From Pempheris klunzingeri (lineage: Eukaryota > Chordata > Actinopteri > Acropomatiformes > Pempheridae), in NCBI RefSeq assembly GCF_042242105.1, contig NC_092014.1:7124874-7188873 (forward strand): a DNA stretch of 64,000 bases. Reading direction: 5' to 3'. A program made the position numbers and the translations under genes. Below, piece after piece: positions 31,476 to 44,800 of the stretch (position 1 is the first letter of the stretch; each line of letters opens with the position of its first letter). The notes beneath the pieces were generated by a model. The model was not told the DNA's origin, ran no database searches, and saw nothing but the letters and a program-made list of their open reading frames with translations.

Positions 31476-32485
31476 GAAACCATCTTGTGTGCTGAAATGT
31501 GAACTCACCGGCTCTCACACCTGGTGATGACTTCGGCTTTTATCTCAGCACTCATCCATGACGGGTTCAACATCCATCCGTCAGTCAGTCTCCACACACT
31601 CACCTGCACCAGGAAAGTGGATGACTTAATTAAAAAAAACTTAATCATGGCTTCTCACACTCTAAAATGTTAATGATGAAGCCTCAGATGAGTTAAAATC
31701 AAAAACAAAACTGGCTGTGAAACACATTTGTAAACATTAAATGCAGGTTTTATCCAGTCTGGGGGGACTGAAGAGTTTACATTTCCACCAAATCCTCTTC
31801 TCATTCACTTTGCAGTTTGTGATGCAGATTAACTCACGTGTTCTTGTCCCGTGAAATCAATCTTCAAGGCAAATCATGTTCACTTCCTTCACCTAGGAGC
31901 TGACTCCAACATGCCTCCATGTGACTCACTGAGGAGAGGGGAAGAGAGAAAGGCTCGTGGAACAATTCCAGCTGTACCAGTTTCAACACTACTGCAGCCA
32001 TATCAATATTTAAAGCACATTATTTCAAGTGTTCAGGGGGAACTTTGAGATGTTGTACCGTTTCCAAAAATCGAGAATCGAGAACTCCAAATTCAACACA
32101 TAATTATGCAATGGAAAATTAAACTGAGTTAAAGCTGACAATGTGTATAGCGACCCAGGAAAGGCTTTTTTATGGATCAGATGGAAGTAAACGTGAAATT
32201 GGTGGGGAAACCACGTGGTGGTCTGGTGGCTCTGGCTACTGCTGAACAGCCACGTGCTGCTGTTCAGCCCTTCGTGCTAAATTAGCACGGAGGTCAAACA
32301 TAAAAAAAAAAAAAAAAAAACACTCACTTGTTTGACTTCCCTCTCCAGTCAGGCTTCTTTTAGGCTCCCTGACCCGCTCGGACCGTCTTTGCTGCCTTAA
32401 AGTTTGGAGGAAACACTCAGAGAGAGGACGAAGGCCCATCTCTCCTGCCCTGCTGCCAGTGGAGAAATGATGCGCTACAGAGGGT

Positions 32486-32530
32486 GATCACAAACGGCTT
32501 CCGTCCGACCGGAAGTCCCTCCCTTTTCTA
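32486..32530 (-). promoter_or_regulatory. Promoter of the snoRNA host gene
   Basis: An ETS core CCGGAAGT at 32509-32516 and a second GGAAG core on the minus strand at 32498-32502, in CpG-bearing DNA with a pyrimidine-rich stretch; no TATA box. This fits a constitutive promoter such as those of snoRNA host genes. A (GCTA)n run begins at about 32532. Confidence 0.45.
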
Positions 32531-33990
32531 GGCTAGCTAGCTAGCTAGCTTTGAGATTCGTTCGTCGGACTTTCTGAAAAACTGAGAAATTGTTATGGAA
32601 TTTTCTGGCAATATCATTTGCGTATTCGCCCCTTATTAATGTACTGGAAACATTATCTGAACAACTAGAAATTTAAGCAAAGCTAGAACAACGATTATTA
32701 GCATTAGCATTGAACACCATCTCCCATCAGCTTTAGATACAGAAGCTTGTCAAAGCCTCATGGGAGTTGTAGTTTTTGAAGTCTAAGAATATTGGTCATT
32801 TTATGCTGGTTAAAACAGGAAGATTTTCATTTTTTTAAAAACCAGTACAGTAATATGTATCAAATGTGGTTAGAAAGTAATCAACAAATAATTTTGCTAT
32901 AATTTTTCAGCACTTTTGGAAACCTTATGAGTTTGAACTGTATTTGGAAGCAGGATCACATATCTGTATAACTTTGAATTCTTGAAGCTAAGTACAGTAA
33001 AAGACATTCCGTGTTTTACCAAAGTCAAATTAGCTTCGTGTACATTGCACATTTATAAAGTGCTTCTAATAAATCGGGACAGGCCTTTTTTTACGAGTTG
33101 TCTGTTTTGACACATATTGTTAACAGCTGCTTCAAATGCTCCAAATATAAATCCCTCCTGACAACAACACTTTCAGTGGTTCTAATCCAACAGATCACAT
33201 AGTAATTACAATGTATGGTTGGTGATAATGGTTAAATCAGAGTCAGTCAAATAATATTTTTGGTGGTACAACAATATTCTATGCACACAGTGATCTATTG
33301 CCGTATTTACACATTTCATGAATCTGTAGCAGTTTTTGTGGTTTGAGTTTGGCCCTTAAATTAAAATTAAGGTAAATCTTAGTGCCACAGGATGCAGTGA
33401 TATTAGAGACACAAGGATTTTAGAAATACTCTGGTCCTGAGTCCAAAGACCTCCATAAGAGACTAGCCACAAACCAAACCCTGCAGCATTCTGAGGACTT
33501 AAAAAGCAACTAAATTTGATTTTAAATTTATGTTTAATTGTCCAATTACTTTTCCTTTAAAAGTTATTTGTACATTATACTGTAAATGTTGTTTCAAAGG
33601 TATATAATTATGCTAAAAAATAAATCCCTTTTAGATTATTTTGCATAAAACTGTCAAAATTGAAAGGTTTTCATTAAAAATATCAGAGTAGAATCCCATT
33701 ATATGTCATATCTGTTGAATGTAAACTTCTCATGTCATTTAACATCTCAAAATCCAAGAAATATTACAAGCGATGATATTCATCACCTAATTAGAGTAGC
33801 AAACCCAACCTAAATAAAGCTAATGTGGCTGAATGGAAGCGAATCCCTGCAGCCATGTTGTGGAAAAATGTTGTGGAAAGGCTCCCAGAAAAGTGGAAGC
33901 AGTGAAGTGCGAAGCCCGTCATTCATAGAAAACTGGGGTTGCTAACGGGATGTAAAATAACAACACTAAAAGAGTCATGTAAGGTTTAAT
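32531..33990. other. Intergenic region between the snoRNA host gene and caskin1 3' end
   Basis: Starts with a short GCTAGCTAGCTA tandem, then AT-rich DNA. No exon or RNA gene recognised. As both flanking genes are on the minus strand, this is the region downstream of caskin1. Confidence 0.55.
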
Positions 33991-35875
33991 TTATACATTT
34001 ATTCTGATCACAGCTGTACAGGAATGCATCGTCACAGCAGAAACACAACCTAAACCCAACCATGGCACAACAGCCGTCACAACACATCCAGAACTCAACC
34101 ATAAATATACAGGCTCAATCAGCTCACCTCAATTCAATGCCTATAATTATTATTATTATTATTATTATTATCATTATTCACATAGAACCATCTGTCTCTC
34201 AAATATATCTTTGTTTTCAAAGAGCATAAAAATACAAGTGGACTCTTCATTGGGATGAACACTGGTGGTTGATCCACTGTCTGGCCTACATGGGGGACCA
34301 CTGAAAACTGGGGAGCCGAGGAGGAGCGGAGCCAAATTATTACAGCTTACAGACGGGGCTTATATGGGCTCGTACAAGGCTTCTCAATGGTTACAGGAGG
34401 ACTGCAGACAGGGTGATTGATTTTAGGGATCATACAGGACTCACAACGTAAACTTATAGACTACTTTTGACATCACACACACACACACACACAAGGAGTG
34501 GGGTTTTGTTTATAAGGAAACAGGGAGAAGAAAAAAAGAACATGAAACGTTTTGTGAGTGGAAAACAAGAAAAATAGAGACAAAAAATAAACCATTTGAT
34601 TATATGAAAGAACACTACCAAGGCACAGAGAGATGCAGAGTTAACAAAAGAGGGAGATAAAAAGTGGGGGGGGAGACAAGATGGAAGGTGGGCAGATTAG
34701 AGGCAGTTTCACTAACCAACACTAGAGGGAGCTCTAACAGCTCAAATACCCAGGTATATTATAAACTCTATGTATGTATACTGGATGTACTATATAAAGC
34801 ATTGAAATATAGGATTATCTTTTAAAAACACTGTTCACTGCAGCAGGACAAAAGGGATACACAGCATGAGTGTGCTTGTATATATGTGTCTTTGCATGTA
34901 AATGTGTGCGTATCTGTGTGTGTAGATTCATTTCCAAGCAAACCTCCATAGATGGAGCTAAACACCAACGAAGCAGAACACCAGCGAGATTACAACCAAT
35001 GCCATGTGCGTTAACGTGTATGTGTGTGTCTGTGTGTTTGTGTTTGTGTCTCAAAATCCATGGACACACATCTATATCGTCGTTCTGATCATTAGGATAA
35101 CTACTGTACGAGTTGGGAGGACATTGACATGAGCATCAGCAGGGACTACACACACTCGTAACGACAACAACAGCAACAATAACAACAACAGCAACAACAA
35201 CGACATGAAGAGAGACAACACACAGGTCAGGAAGTCCGGCTAACCACAATCCTCCACTCATACAGAAGAGAAACAGAGGCTACCATTCATCTGGAAAAAT
35301 GCATCCTTTTGACATCGCAGGAGCGAGACAGACTCAGAAAGCGGCCCGTCTGTCCATGTGCTTTTAAAAATTCTCTCCAGTATCTCATCTGTATGCATCT
35401 TGTCTACTTATCTATCTATCTATCTGCCTGTCTGTCAGTCAGTCAGTTTATGTGCTTATTTTTGCAAGCAATATGCTTATCTGTCTGTCTCCCTGTCTGA
35501 CTGAGTTGGTGTCTCTGCCAGAGTCCGTAGAGATAAAACGATGAGGATAATGATTGTGCTTCTCGATCCGCGCAGCCGTCTGAGGCTGGGCGGCGGTGAC
35601 TCGCTGGGCTGCAGAGGTCAGAGGTTGTGTGGGAGCGGCCTCCTCGCATCAGGAGGCGTGCTAGAGCTACCGCACCAGACGAGGAGGACTCCCTCGTCGT
35701 TATACTGTACAAGGCTACACGAGAAGCGCTCACGCAGGAGGGACACACGCTCAAACACACACGCACACACCCTCTAGAGCGCCAGCATCGGGCCTTGGGA
35801 GAGTTTTCTTGAGACACCTACACATGATGGAGGAGAGGGAATAGGGCTTGTCGGAGATGAGACGCGGGCAGGAGA
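33980..35875 (-). other. caskin1: caskin1 3' UTR
   Basis: A minus-strand AATAAA at 34003-33998 is the first plausible poly(A) signal with flanking T-rich sequence, giving a 3' UTR of about 1.9 kb. It contains an (ATT)n run near 34140-34170, a short CA run near 34474-34493 and an imperfect CAA/CAG trinucleotide tract near 35165-35205. The extent is inferred. Confidence 0.5.
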
Positions 35876-38800
35876 TCAGTCGAGCATTGCATCCAGTTGG
35901 TCTGCCAAGTCGTCAAACATGCTGCCGATGTCATCCAAGATGGAGACTGTTGTCTTTTTGCTGGAAAGAGAGCTGGGAGTTGGATGGCAGAAAGGGAAGA
36001 GTTTAGCTGATAATCTGGCAGACACAGCACAGTCACAGTGGTAGATTGGCGATGTGAAGCGGAGGTGTGAGCTGGTTTTGGCAGTAGTTCTCCACATCGT
36101 TAATTAGCATTTTAAAGATTTCTTCTAATGATAACTGCCACGTTCCTCAATATAGTTACACAGGAATCTCCTGGATAATGTGATAATACTTATTTACACC
36201 TACAGTACAGCAGTTATATAACATTAGCATTTATTTGGAGTGGTGTTACTGTCCAAAATTCACTCTCCTGTTAACTCTGTTTTGGTCTCCACACCCTACT
36301 GAGGGAAATATATGGCTCTTTAAGCTGGGAAATCGTCCAAAATGTTCACCAGCTAACCGCTAACTTTGTATGTCTCCCGTATGGTGCTGTTTTTAGAACA
36401 TTTTTGGTGAAAAAAGCTGCCTGCTGCAGCAGAAAACTATGATATGAGAGCGGTGAGAAACCAAAACAGTAAAGTTGTGGGCACAGGTAAACAATGAGCT
36501 GAAGCTTCTTATAAAGCTCAGTAACGATGAGGGGGAGCTGAAGATTGGGGTGAAGATTCTCTGTAGGTTTATTCCTTTCACACTGTCACACTGTTTCCAG
36601 ATTGTCACTTGATATGATGTCATTATCAAAATATTGCTTATACCCTCTTTTTAAAGCATCATGTAGTCAAACCCCATTTTTGACACCATTTATGGTTTGT
36701 GTTTATTCTTTACAGATAGTAGTTTTTATGGGTAGAATTCAGGATTTTATGGGTAGAATTCAGGATTCAGATTACCTACATTAGTACCAGTGATTCACAG
36801 CATGTAATCCACTGCAGTTTGATCTAATTTCTAACAGCCCCACAGCCTACTGTTCACTCTCCTTACACAGTATCAGAGCTAACATTAACTCCCTGCCTAT
36901 GCAAACAGAACATGTCCTAGCCCTGTACAGGCCTGGCATTAACGTGCGTCTTGTGATGGGATCACAGGAGGACAGCTCTGAGTACAGGTGTGAATGCACC
37001 CAAGACACATTGAGGACGCATTGAGATCTGATCGCCCAGATCACGTTCAGAGATTCTTCACACTCCTTTCCGTGGATGTGATGCTCCACATCTCTGTTCT
37101 CTATACGCCGGCCCATTAAAACTTTGCTCTGCGCGCCCTGAGAGTAGTTATCATTACGGATTTGAATGTTGATATTAATGAAAATAACGGAGCATGATGC
37201 GGTGATATTGTCTCACCAAGCAGACAGACTTTTAAAAGGGAGCCATTATTTGAAAAGGAGCAACGTTGCTATTGAGGAGAATTTTTAATGTTCAAACAAA
37301 ATGTTCACACTCAGTGTTTCTACAAATGATGTGCTTGTTTATTTGCATACAGAGAGGGGAAGTGACATCCACTGGAGATGCATTTTAATACCTGGTGTAA
37401 ACAAACACAAAGTGGCACTTACTGTGAAGTGGCCACAGGAAATGTATTATTGTGGTTGCGCTGTAAACAGAGGAGTCGGCTGCTCTCATGTTGTATTTCT
37501 GTGATAGAAGCTGCTCACTGTGTTTGCTGTAGTGTTAAATTGGCCATGATGTTGCCAGAGTGACTGAAAGTTTTCTCCATATCACCATATTTATGTCAAG
37601 GCAATCAGATATAAATATTGTTTCCGTCTGTCTTGACTTAAGGCTCTAAAATACAGTACAGTACATATCAGCCTTAGCAACCGTTGCTATGGTAAAGATT
37701 CCCGGCAGAGGCGCAAATTAGAGTTGTGAGAAATTTAGAGGCCTTTAAAATAAAAACAAATTAAAAATTAAAACAATAAATTAAAAACAAATTTAGAGAC
37801 TTTTTTTTTAGATTTGAGACTTAATAAATAAATATATATATATATAAAGTACATACAGTATGTCACAATTGTAAGGCAACACAATTTTATACACGCTTGA
37901 GTGCAATTATTGAGATTTATAGCTGCTTGTTGTATTGACTTTGGAGATAGCCAGGCTAGCTGTTTCCCCCCACTTTGAGTCATTGTGCTACGCTAGGCTC
38001 CTCACCCTAGCTCTGTACTTAATGCACAGACATTAGTGGTCTTGATCTTTACATTTCCCTCTCCATAATAACCATAATTCCCAACACGCTGAGCGAATAC
38101 ATTTTGCACACAGGAGAGTGTCTCCAGTGTCCAACTAAGCCTTGAAAGTCCCCCATCTGCCGGTCGCTATAACATTTTCTGTGTAGAAGATCAACACGTC
38201 CTCTCACTTTGCAGCTCTACATTATGTGAGGAAAAGCTCATCTATGCTCTGGGTTAGGGTTACTTATTGATAATTGCTGAATATCAATAAGCAACAGATT
38301 AATTTCACAAATACTCACTCATTTTGTGCTTCCTCTTCGATTTTATGTTCGACAGCCTGCACAGCTGCAGCCAAGGAGGCGCTGGTCTCCTCCAAACGAT
38401 GCTGCACCTCCTCCTCCTCCTCTTCCTCCTCCTGCTTCACATCCTCTACTTGACCCTCCACCTCCCTCAGATTCTCTTCCTCTGCTCTCCTCCTCTCCTC
38501 CTCCTGCTCCTTGTGCCTCACATGCTCCCTCTCTCTCCTCCTCTCCTCTTCCTCTCTCCTCTTTTCCTCTTCCTCCTCCGCCTCCCGTCCACCCAGCAGG
38601 TCGATGGAGAGACCGGCGATGGAGGAGCGGGGAGGTTTGACAGGGTGCGGAGAGGGGGTGGAGGGACTCTGGGCCGGAGAGGGGGACGTCAGAGGGAGTC
38701 CCGGAGAGAGGGAAGGACCAGAGGGGGCGTCAGGAGCTGGAAGAGGGACGGCAGAGAGCAGAGAGGAGGGTTTGGGGGCCAGGGTGGGGCTGGCTGCAGC

Positions 38801-41800
38801 TGGACTGGTGGCAGCAGGACTCGGGCTCATGGTTGCTGAAGCTACTATTGCTTTGCCTGGTTTGGGTGCTGTTGGAGGCCCGCGTGGTTTCGGGGATACA
38901 GGAGGAGGGACTCGCTTCGGCTCTGGTCAGAGAGAATGATGTTAGTTTTCTTTTCTTCTAAATATCACTTCGGCAACAGAAATTTTAATTTAAATACATT
39001 TTGTTTTATCTGACAGTTCATTCCAGAAATATATTCAGTTTACAATTATATAAAAAGAGAGAAGAAAAGCAGGAAATCCTCATATGTGAGAAGCTGAAAC
39101 CATCAAATCTTTAGTATTTTTGCTAGAAAAAAATAATTTAACAATTAAATCGCTAATCTAATTAGTTGTATATTAATTTTGTGTTGATTGAACAGTTGAC
39201 TAATTATTTTAGCTGTTGCTTAACATCAAAGGTATTAAAAACATTATTTAAAGCCTCTATGTGGGTGCATCTAGTAGCTGAGTAGTTAAGCAGCGTATAT
39301 GATATAATTCCCTGATTTGATTCCAGCTGGGGACCGTTGTTGAATGCTATATTCTTCTCTCCTTGTATTTCCAGTCTGTATCTCTATTTCTATCAAATAA
39401 AGGCAAATGACAATAAAATATCCAAAAGAAGCTCCCATGTGTTTTCTGACTTTGGTGCCTTTCAGTGCCAATGATCTCACTCCCCAACTCTTTAGTTTCA
39501 ACAAGAGGATACCGATGTAAAAGAGCAACATATGGACTGCTTACTTATTTACAAAAAATAATACAGGATTTGTGTTAATGTTTGTGTCTCTCACCAGGAC
39601 TCTGTGCCGTCTCCGTATTATCAGGCCCAGGTATGGGGACCCTGCGAGTCGGGGTTGGGGGGTCAGCTTGTGCCTTCCTCATGGTGACTGTGGATGGTTT
39701 GGGTGAGACCGGTGGCTTCAGAGACTTCCGAGCCTCCATCCACTCACAGCTCTCTCTGCTGGTCTCCGTCCTATCAGAGACCTCGGACACCGGCCTCCGC
39801 CTCAGGACCACGCCGCCATTGTGCTGCGGCTCTCCATTTTTCCGGCTACTATCTGCTTCACCGCTGTGACAGTCTAACTGGTTATTGCTTTGAGTGACGC
39901 TCTCCGCCTGCTCAGACGTGCGCTGTCTCCTGCGTATGGTGTCGGAGCCAGTTGTCATGGTAACAACGGTGGTAGACACGGATGCAGGTGCTTCAGAGTC
40001 TGGTGCCAGAGGACGCGGCTTTCTTCGGAGCGTCGTTGTGCCATCTGTGATCTCTGATGCTGAGGACACCACGGTGGAGCGGGGCCGCGGCTCTGGGCGT
40101 TGCTGGGCTGGTTGCCGAGGTAACAGGTCAGTCTGATCACCAGGCAGGCCTTCTGGTCCACTGATGGTCCGGCGCCGACTTAAGACATCATCCTCTTCAG
40201 ATCCAAGACCTCCCGCACCTGTCTGTCGACGAAGTATAGGCGGACTCACCTGGAGGTCACATGATTGTTACACATCTATATATACATCTAAGATTTCCAA
40301 ATGTGATTTTCATAGACTGAACCAAACACAGGGGGGGACACACCCACCTGTAGGTAGTTGGTGCTGCCTCCCAGATTCCTCGGGAGGGTTTTGGCTCCAC
40401 CTACAATGGACGTCTCCAGCATAGCAGCGAGGCTGCGAACACTCCCTGAAGCCCCCTCTGATCTCTCCAGGCCTGCAGAGTCCTGAGATCTTAGAGCTGA
40501 TCCCAGGCTGCCGCAGTCACTGGCTCGGCGCTCTCGATAGGTTGGCAGCCCAAGCAGCCCCTCCACCTGTCCCTCTCCCTCCCCATCACCCCCAGTAATG
40601 GAAGAACAGGACCGTTTAGGTGGAGTCGGGGGCCGGCCTTTCCGACGAGGACGGAGAGTGACGGATGATTGGCTGCGGTTAACAGTGACATCATTAGCGG
40701 CGGCAGTACGTGCAGAGCTGCTGCGGCACACAGTGGCGTATCTAGAGTCTGATTCTGAGCCAATTAGACTGTGAGTTCTCCGTCGCTCTTCCTCCTCACT
40801 GGGCAGGCGGAGCAGCGGTACTGACGAATCTGCCGCCGCCATCTGGGTGGATGGGCGCGGCCGAGCCCTGGGGGAGGCCTGCTGGGTCCGGCCATGTGGT
40901 GGGGTTTGTGTCGGCGTGTGAGGGGGGGTCTGTGAATGTGTGAGACCTGGGCGAGGTTTGGCCAGTGGGCTGGGGGCGCCATCCCTCTGCTTCCTCACCT
41001 CCCTCCGGGGCTCTGAGCCGGTGCTGCCACCTGGACTGGATGGAGGTGTAGAAGGGCTCTGAGGAGGCTCTGAGCTACTTTCTCCTCTCTGTAGCTCCTT
41101 CAGTCTCTTCACTCCCAACATCAGCTTCTTCTGATGACCTGAGGGGAGGCAGCGGTGTAGGAAAGGGGGAATAGTAATCGTGAGGTAGAAAGACGATAAA
41201 ACATATTTGGGCTTAAAAGCCAGAAGAGATTTCTTATTATTTATTTAACTCTATTCTAAAAGTAACCATTAAACGGAAAGAATATGATTCGGCAAAAGGC
41301 TGAATTGTCATTATTTATTGTATTATATGCTATTAATCACTATTTTTGCAGTAATTACCATACCTGAGTTTTGATTAGGGGCCTATCTGTATATTTTAAA
41401 GGTCCCCTATAATGCAATGCAATGTCCCTGGTGTATGTGCAGATGGTCAAACTATGAGAAAAGCACAGACAGAGGCTGAAAACAGCTGCAGCAGCAATGC
41501 CTGGTATAAAAAAAATAATGTGATTTTTGAAATCACCTGATCTATTAGGACAAGTATGGTTTAGTTTAATTTTATTTTAATTTTATAAAAACACTGTTTA
41601 ATTGTCAATATTTACATTTTGTACATTTGTCTTATTTTGTACTGTGAAGGTAAATGCAGATATAATGGCATAACTTATACAGTATTTAAGTCATTGTGAA
41701 GTGACATAAAACTTTGGTAACTATGATGATTCTTAAAATATCATCTTTACAGACTGTTGCCTAGACCTGAAACTTCAGTTATGTCTGACATGTCTTTTAT

Positions 41801-44800
41801 CTTTAAATAATATTACTCACAGAATTAAAGCCAATATCTTTCTATACTTGCTTCGTTATTGTATTTCCCATCTTACTAACATTGCTGTGTCTTACCGAGT
41901 TTAGTAATGCCAATCTCTTGCAGATCCTCAAGGCTGATGTCAGAGATGAAGTCAATGTTTTCATACCCGTTCTGCACCAGAACCTGGTAATACTGACTGA
42001 GACCCAGATGAGACAGCCAGTCTCCCAGATTGGCCTAAAACACACACAGGGACACACAAACATGGACACAATGTAAGAAGCTTGTGCACAGATTACAAGA
42101 CCCGAAGTAGAGTTCTATTGTATCTTGAATCTGAAAGACTTTTATAACAGATTGAAAGAGCAACATGTGCTTGTGTGAGCTGCCAAAATTGAACATCTCC
42201 CTTTTCTCTAGTTTGTATAGCACAAGTGGGAGCCTTACAGGCTTGTGGTCTGGCAGCCAGTCTGTGGAGGGCAGCTTGCTGATCTCTGACGTTAACTTCT
42301 TTCGATGTCCAGGCTTCATGACCCCAATTGCCGTTAGGTCCTTCAAAGCAAAGCACACTTGGTCACATCAGAAATTCACCACAACTACTGTAGAAGTTCT
42401 TTTCTTTGCAATCATGTAAAAGAAAAGAACTCGTACAGTCATATTTGTATGTTTGATATTAGCACATGGACTGTGTGTGATATGCCTTCAGGAATATTTA
42501 GCTATTGATAATCTCTGATAAAGAGTGTCCCCTGCCCTGGGGGAGTTTAAGTCACACCACGGTGTCCGCATCAATAAGCGCACACACGCGTGCGTGCACA
42601 CACACACACACACACACAGGTACTGAAAACACACTCAAGGACAAACACAGAGTAGCGTTTACAGCACAGACTGGAACACACGGCCATGTGTGAACACAGG
42701 TATGTATATGAAGCAGACAGAGTATGAGAAGTGACTGGTTGAGGCTCAGGACTCACACCGGGGGGTCAGGTGACAGAGACAGGAGGGTCATGATGACATC
42801 ATCCAGGTCAGAGGGGAGCTGATTTTGAGAGCTGTGCTGGGCGGAGCCTGGACAGACAAGGGGCGGGGCGTGAGGGGGTCAGGGGTCATGACCTTACCTC
42901 GGGGGTCATGCGGCTAATGGTGTCTAGATCATATCCCGCGGTGAGGAAGTGGGTGGTGTAGAACTGCAGCTGAAACTCACCCAGCCACGCCACTACTGCC
43001 TGCTTCTAGAACACAGAACACAGAACACTACTGCCTGCTTCTAGAAGAGCCCACAGGCTTCTTCTAGAGCACAGAACACAGGCCTGTTCTAGAACACAGC
43101 ATGGCAGCCTGCTCTAGAACACAAGAGGGAAAGACTGTTCTGGAAAACAGGAAAGAAACTTCCTTTGTAATCTAAATATAAAGGAAGGAGTGTCTGTCTG
43201 TCTGTCTGTCTGTACGTCACTGTGTGTGTTCTTTGCTTTTCTCTACAACTCTTCATCAGATCTACGACACACTTGGTGGGTGTATGGACCCAAAGAAATG
43301 CAGTGTTGGGTGTGAAGTTGTTGAAATGTTAAATATATCATTAAATGAAAACATTTAACATTTAGCTCTCCAATGTGGCGACCACAAATACCACCTCTCT
43401 TACATGGCCGCCTCTCTACCACAGACGTGTGTGTGTGTGTGTGTGACCTCTTCAATACAGCAGCCTCTCTACCACAGATGTGTGTGCCTATCTCAAGAAC
43501 TGTTGATCCCATCAAATTCACACTTGGTGGGTGTAATGGTGAGGACCCAAGGGAGCTCAATCGGATGAGTGATTCTTGAGATTGCACACGCTTCACCTCC
43601 AGGGACAAGCAATCGTTACAAACCGCCACGTGCACTAAATGGGCACGACCCCAACAACTACTATGAGCCACACAATCGGCGCGTTCTAAACAGGCACACC
43701 TTCCAAATGGCCGTGCCCCAAACAGGCTCTGCACAAGCCGAACAAAATCCAGAAAGCCTTGACCAGCAAGGATTGGGTCCCTGTTCTAGAAGACATAATA
43801 GAGAGCTGTTCAGCTTGTCAGGTTGCTTTTAACTTACAAAACAATAACGCTGCAATACAGTCAAGGTGCACAACATCGTATAATTTGGGTTGATTGACCC
43901 TTTTGTGGGTTTGAGATAAGAGTTTTTTAAAACTACTGCCATCCATGCTATATTTGTCATTGAATTTATCGTCCAAAGAATGTTGGATGAGATCAACCAA
44001 TGAGAACGTGACTTTGCTTCTATGATGGAACACTGCTGTCGTCTGGCAACCGCTAAAAGCTTGATTCTAGAACACAGGCGGTAAATGTAACCCTCAGGGC
44101 TGCTGAGGTCCTACAGCAGGGCGTCAGCATGTGGCTGTCTCAGTGTGGTGTGAGGGCAGGGGGTGGGTGGAGGGACACAAGGCAAGACGGCGACGGACTC
44201 CTCGATGCGTCTGTGTCTGTCACCCTGCCTGTCTCCATGGTGACACACTCGCATGCCCATCCTCAGGGTGTGGTCTGTTCAGGTGCAACACAACCACGCA
44301 GGCAGACACCTCACTGTGCCCACTGAACCCAACCTTGTAGATGTCTGTCTCACAAGCAACACAAAGAGGAGGGCTCCAGAGTGAACCAATCTGCCATCCA
44401 AAAACTCACTTTCCCATCATCCTCCTCTGCCTTCCGCTCAAACGACCGCTGCTCATGAACCGTGCAACTGGAAGAGCCTTGGCATGGACGTGGAAAAGGG
44501 AGAAAAGGAAAGAAACAAGAAGGAAAAAGAACAGAATATGTTACTTTTATCAGTAAAGAGCAATTTTTATTTCACTCTTTTCTATTCTGTTAATTAGAAT
44601 TAGTGTAAACAATAGTATATTTCTATTCACAAACCGTTTTGTAAGATATAAGCATTAGTGTCAAACTAGTTATATATAAAATCCTTGTCTTGGTGGTGCT
44701 TTGGTTTCTGGGTCATCGAGTTTCTTAGCTTCTTACAACAGAGTTTATTTGTGACTGATGATTACAAAGAAACCTGTAATTATTTAGTGAATATAGTGAA

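Larger units (their letters stand above)
30608..32485 (-). ncRNA. snoRNA host gene, SNHG19-like, six exons
   Basis: Minus-strand spliced transcript inferred from splice signals. Exon 1 is about 32485-32328; then 31928-31838, 31603-31509, 31298-31224, 31023-30958 and a last exon from 30765 (or 30800) to about 30608, with poly(A) signal AATAAA at 30631-30626. Donors are good (GTGAGTG, GTGAGTT, GTGAGTT, GTGAGTT, GTAAGTG) and the exon 2 acceptor has a strong CTTTCTCTCTTCCCCTCTCCTCAG-type tract. Introns 3, 4 and 5 each hold one box C/D snoRNA ending 68-88 bases before the acceptor, the spacing usual for intronic snoRNAs. Exons have no shared long reading frame: the exon 1 ORF (MGLRPLSECF) stops in exon 2. 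In mammals SNORD60 lies in SNHG19 close to CASKIN1, which agrees with the neighbour here. The exon structure is inferred without transcript data. Confidence 0.65.

Noticed and set aside
32236..32439. 67-codon ORF MGLRPLSECF in host gene exon 1
   Set aside because: Reads through the donor into a poly-Phe run from an A-rich intron. If spliced to exon 2 it stops within about 20 codons, so at most a short upstream-type ORF.
35160..35210. CAA/CAG trinucleotide tract considered as CRISPR-like or coding polyglutamine
   Set aside because: It lies beyond the caskin1 stop in the 3' UTR, is irregular, and CRISPR arrays do not occur in vertebrate nuclear DNA.
38324..38939. Plus-strand ORFs of 104-171 codons
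   Set aside because: Antisense shadows of the Glu/Arg- and Pro-rich caskin1 exon 21; the minus frame is conserved with the family.
44096..44340. Possible extra caskin1 exon in CpG-bearing DNA near 44100-44300 (minus strand)
   Set aside because: Frames break quickly and no donor of good quality was found; the exon at 44410-44477 satisfies the phase requirement instead.
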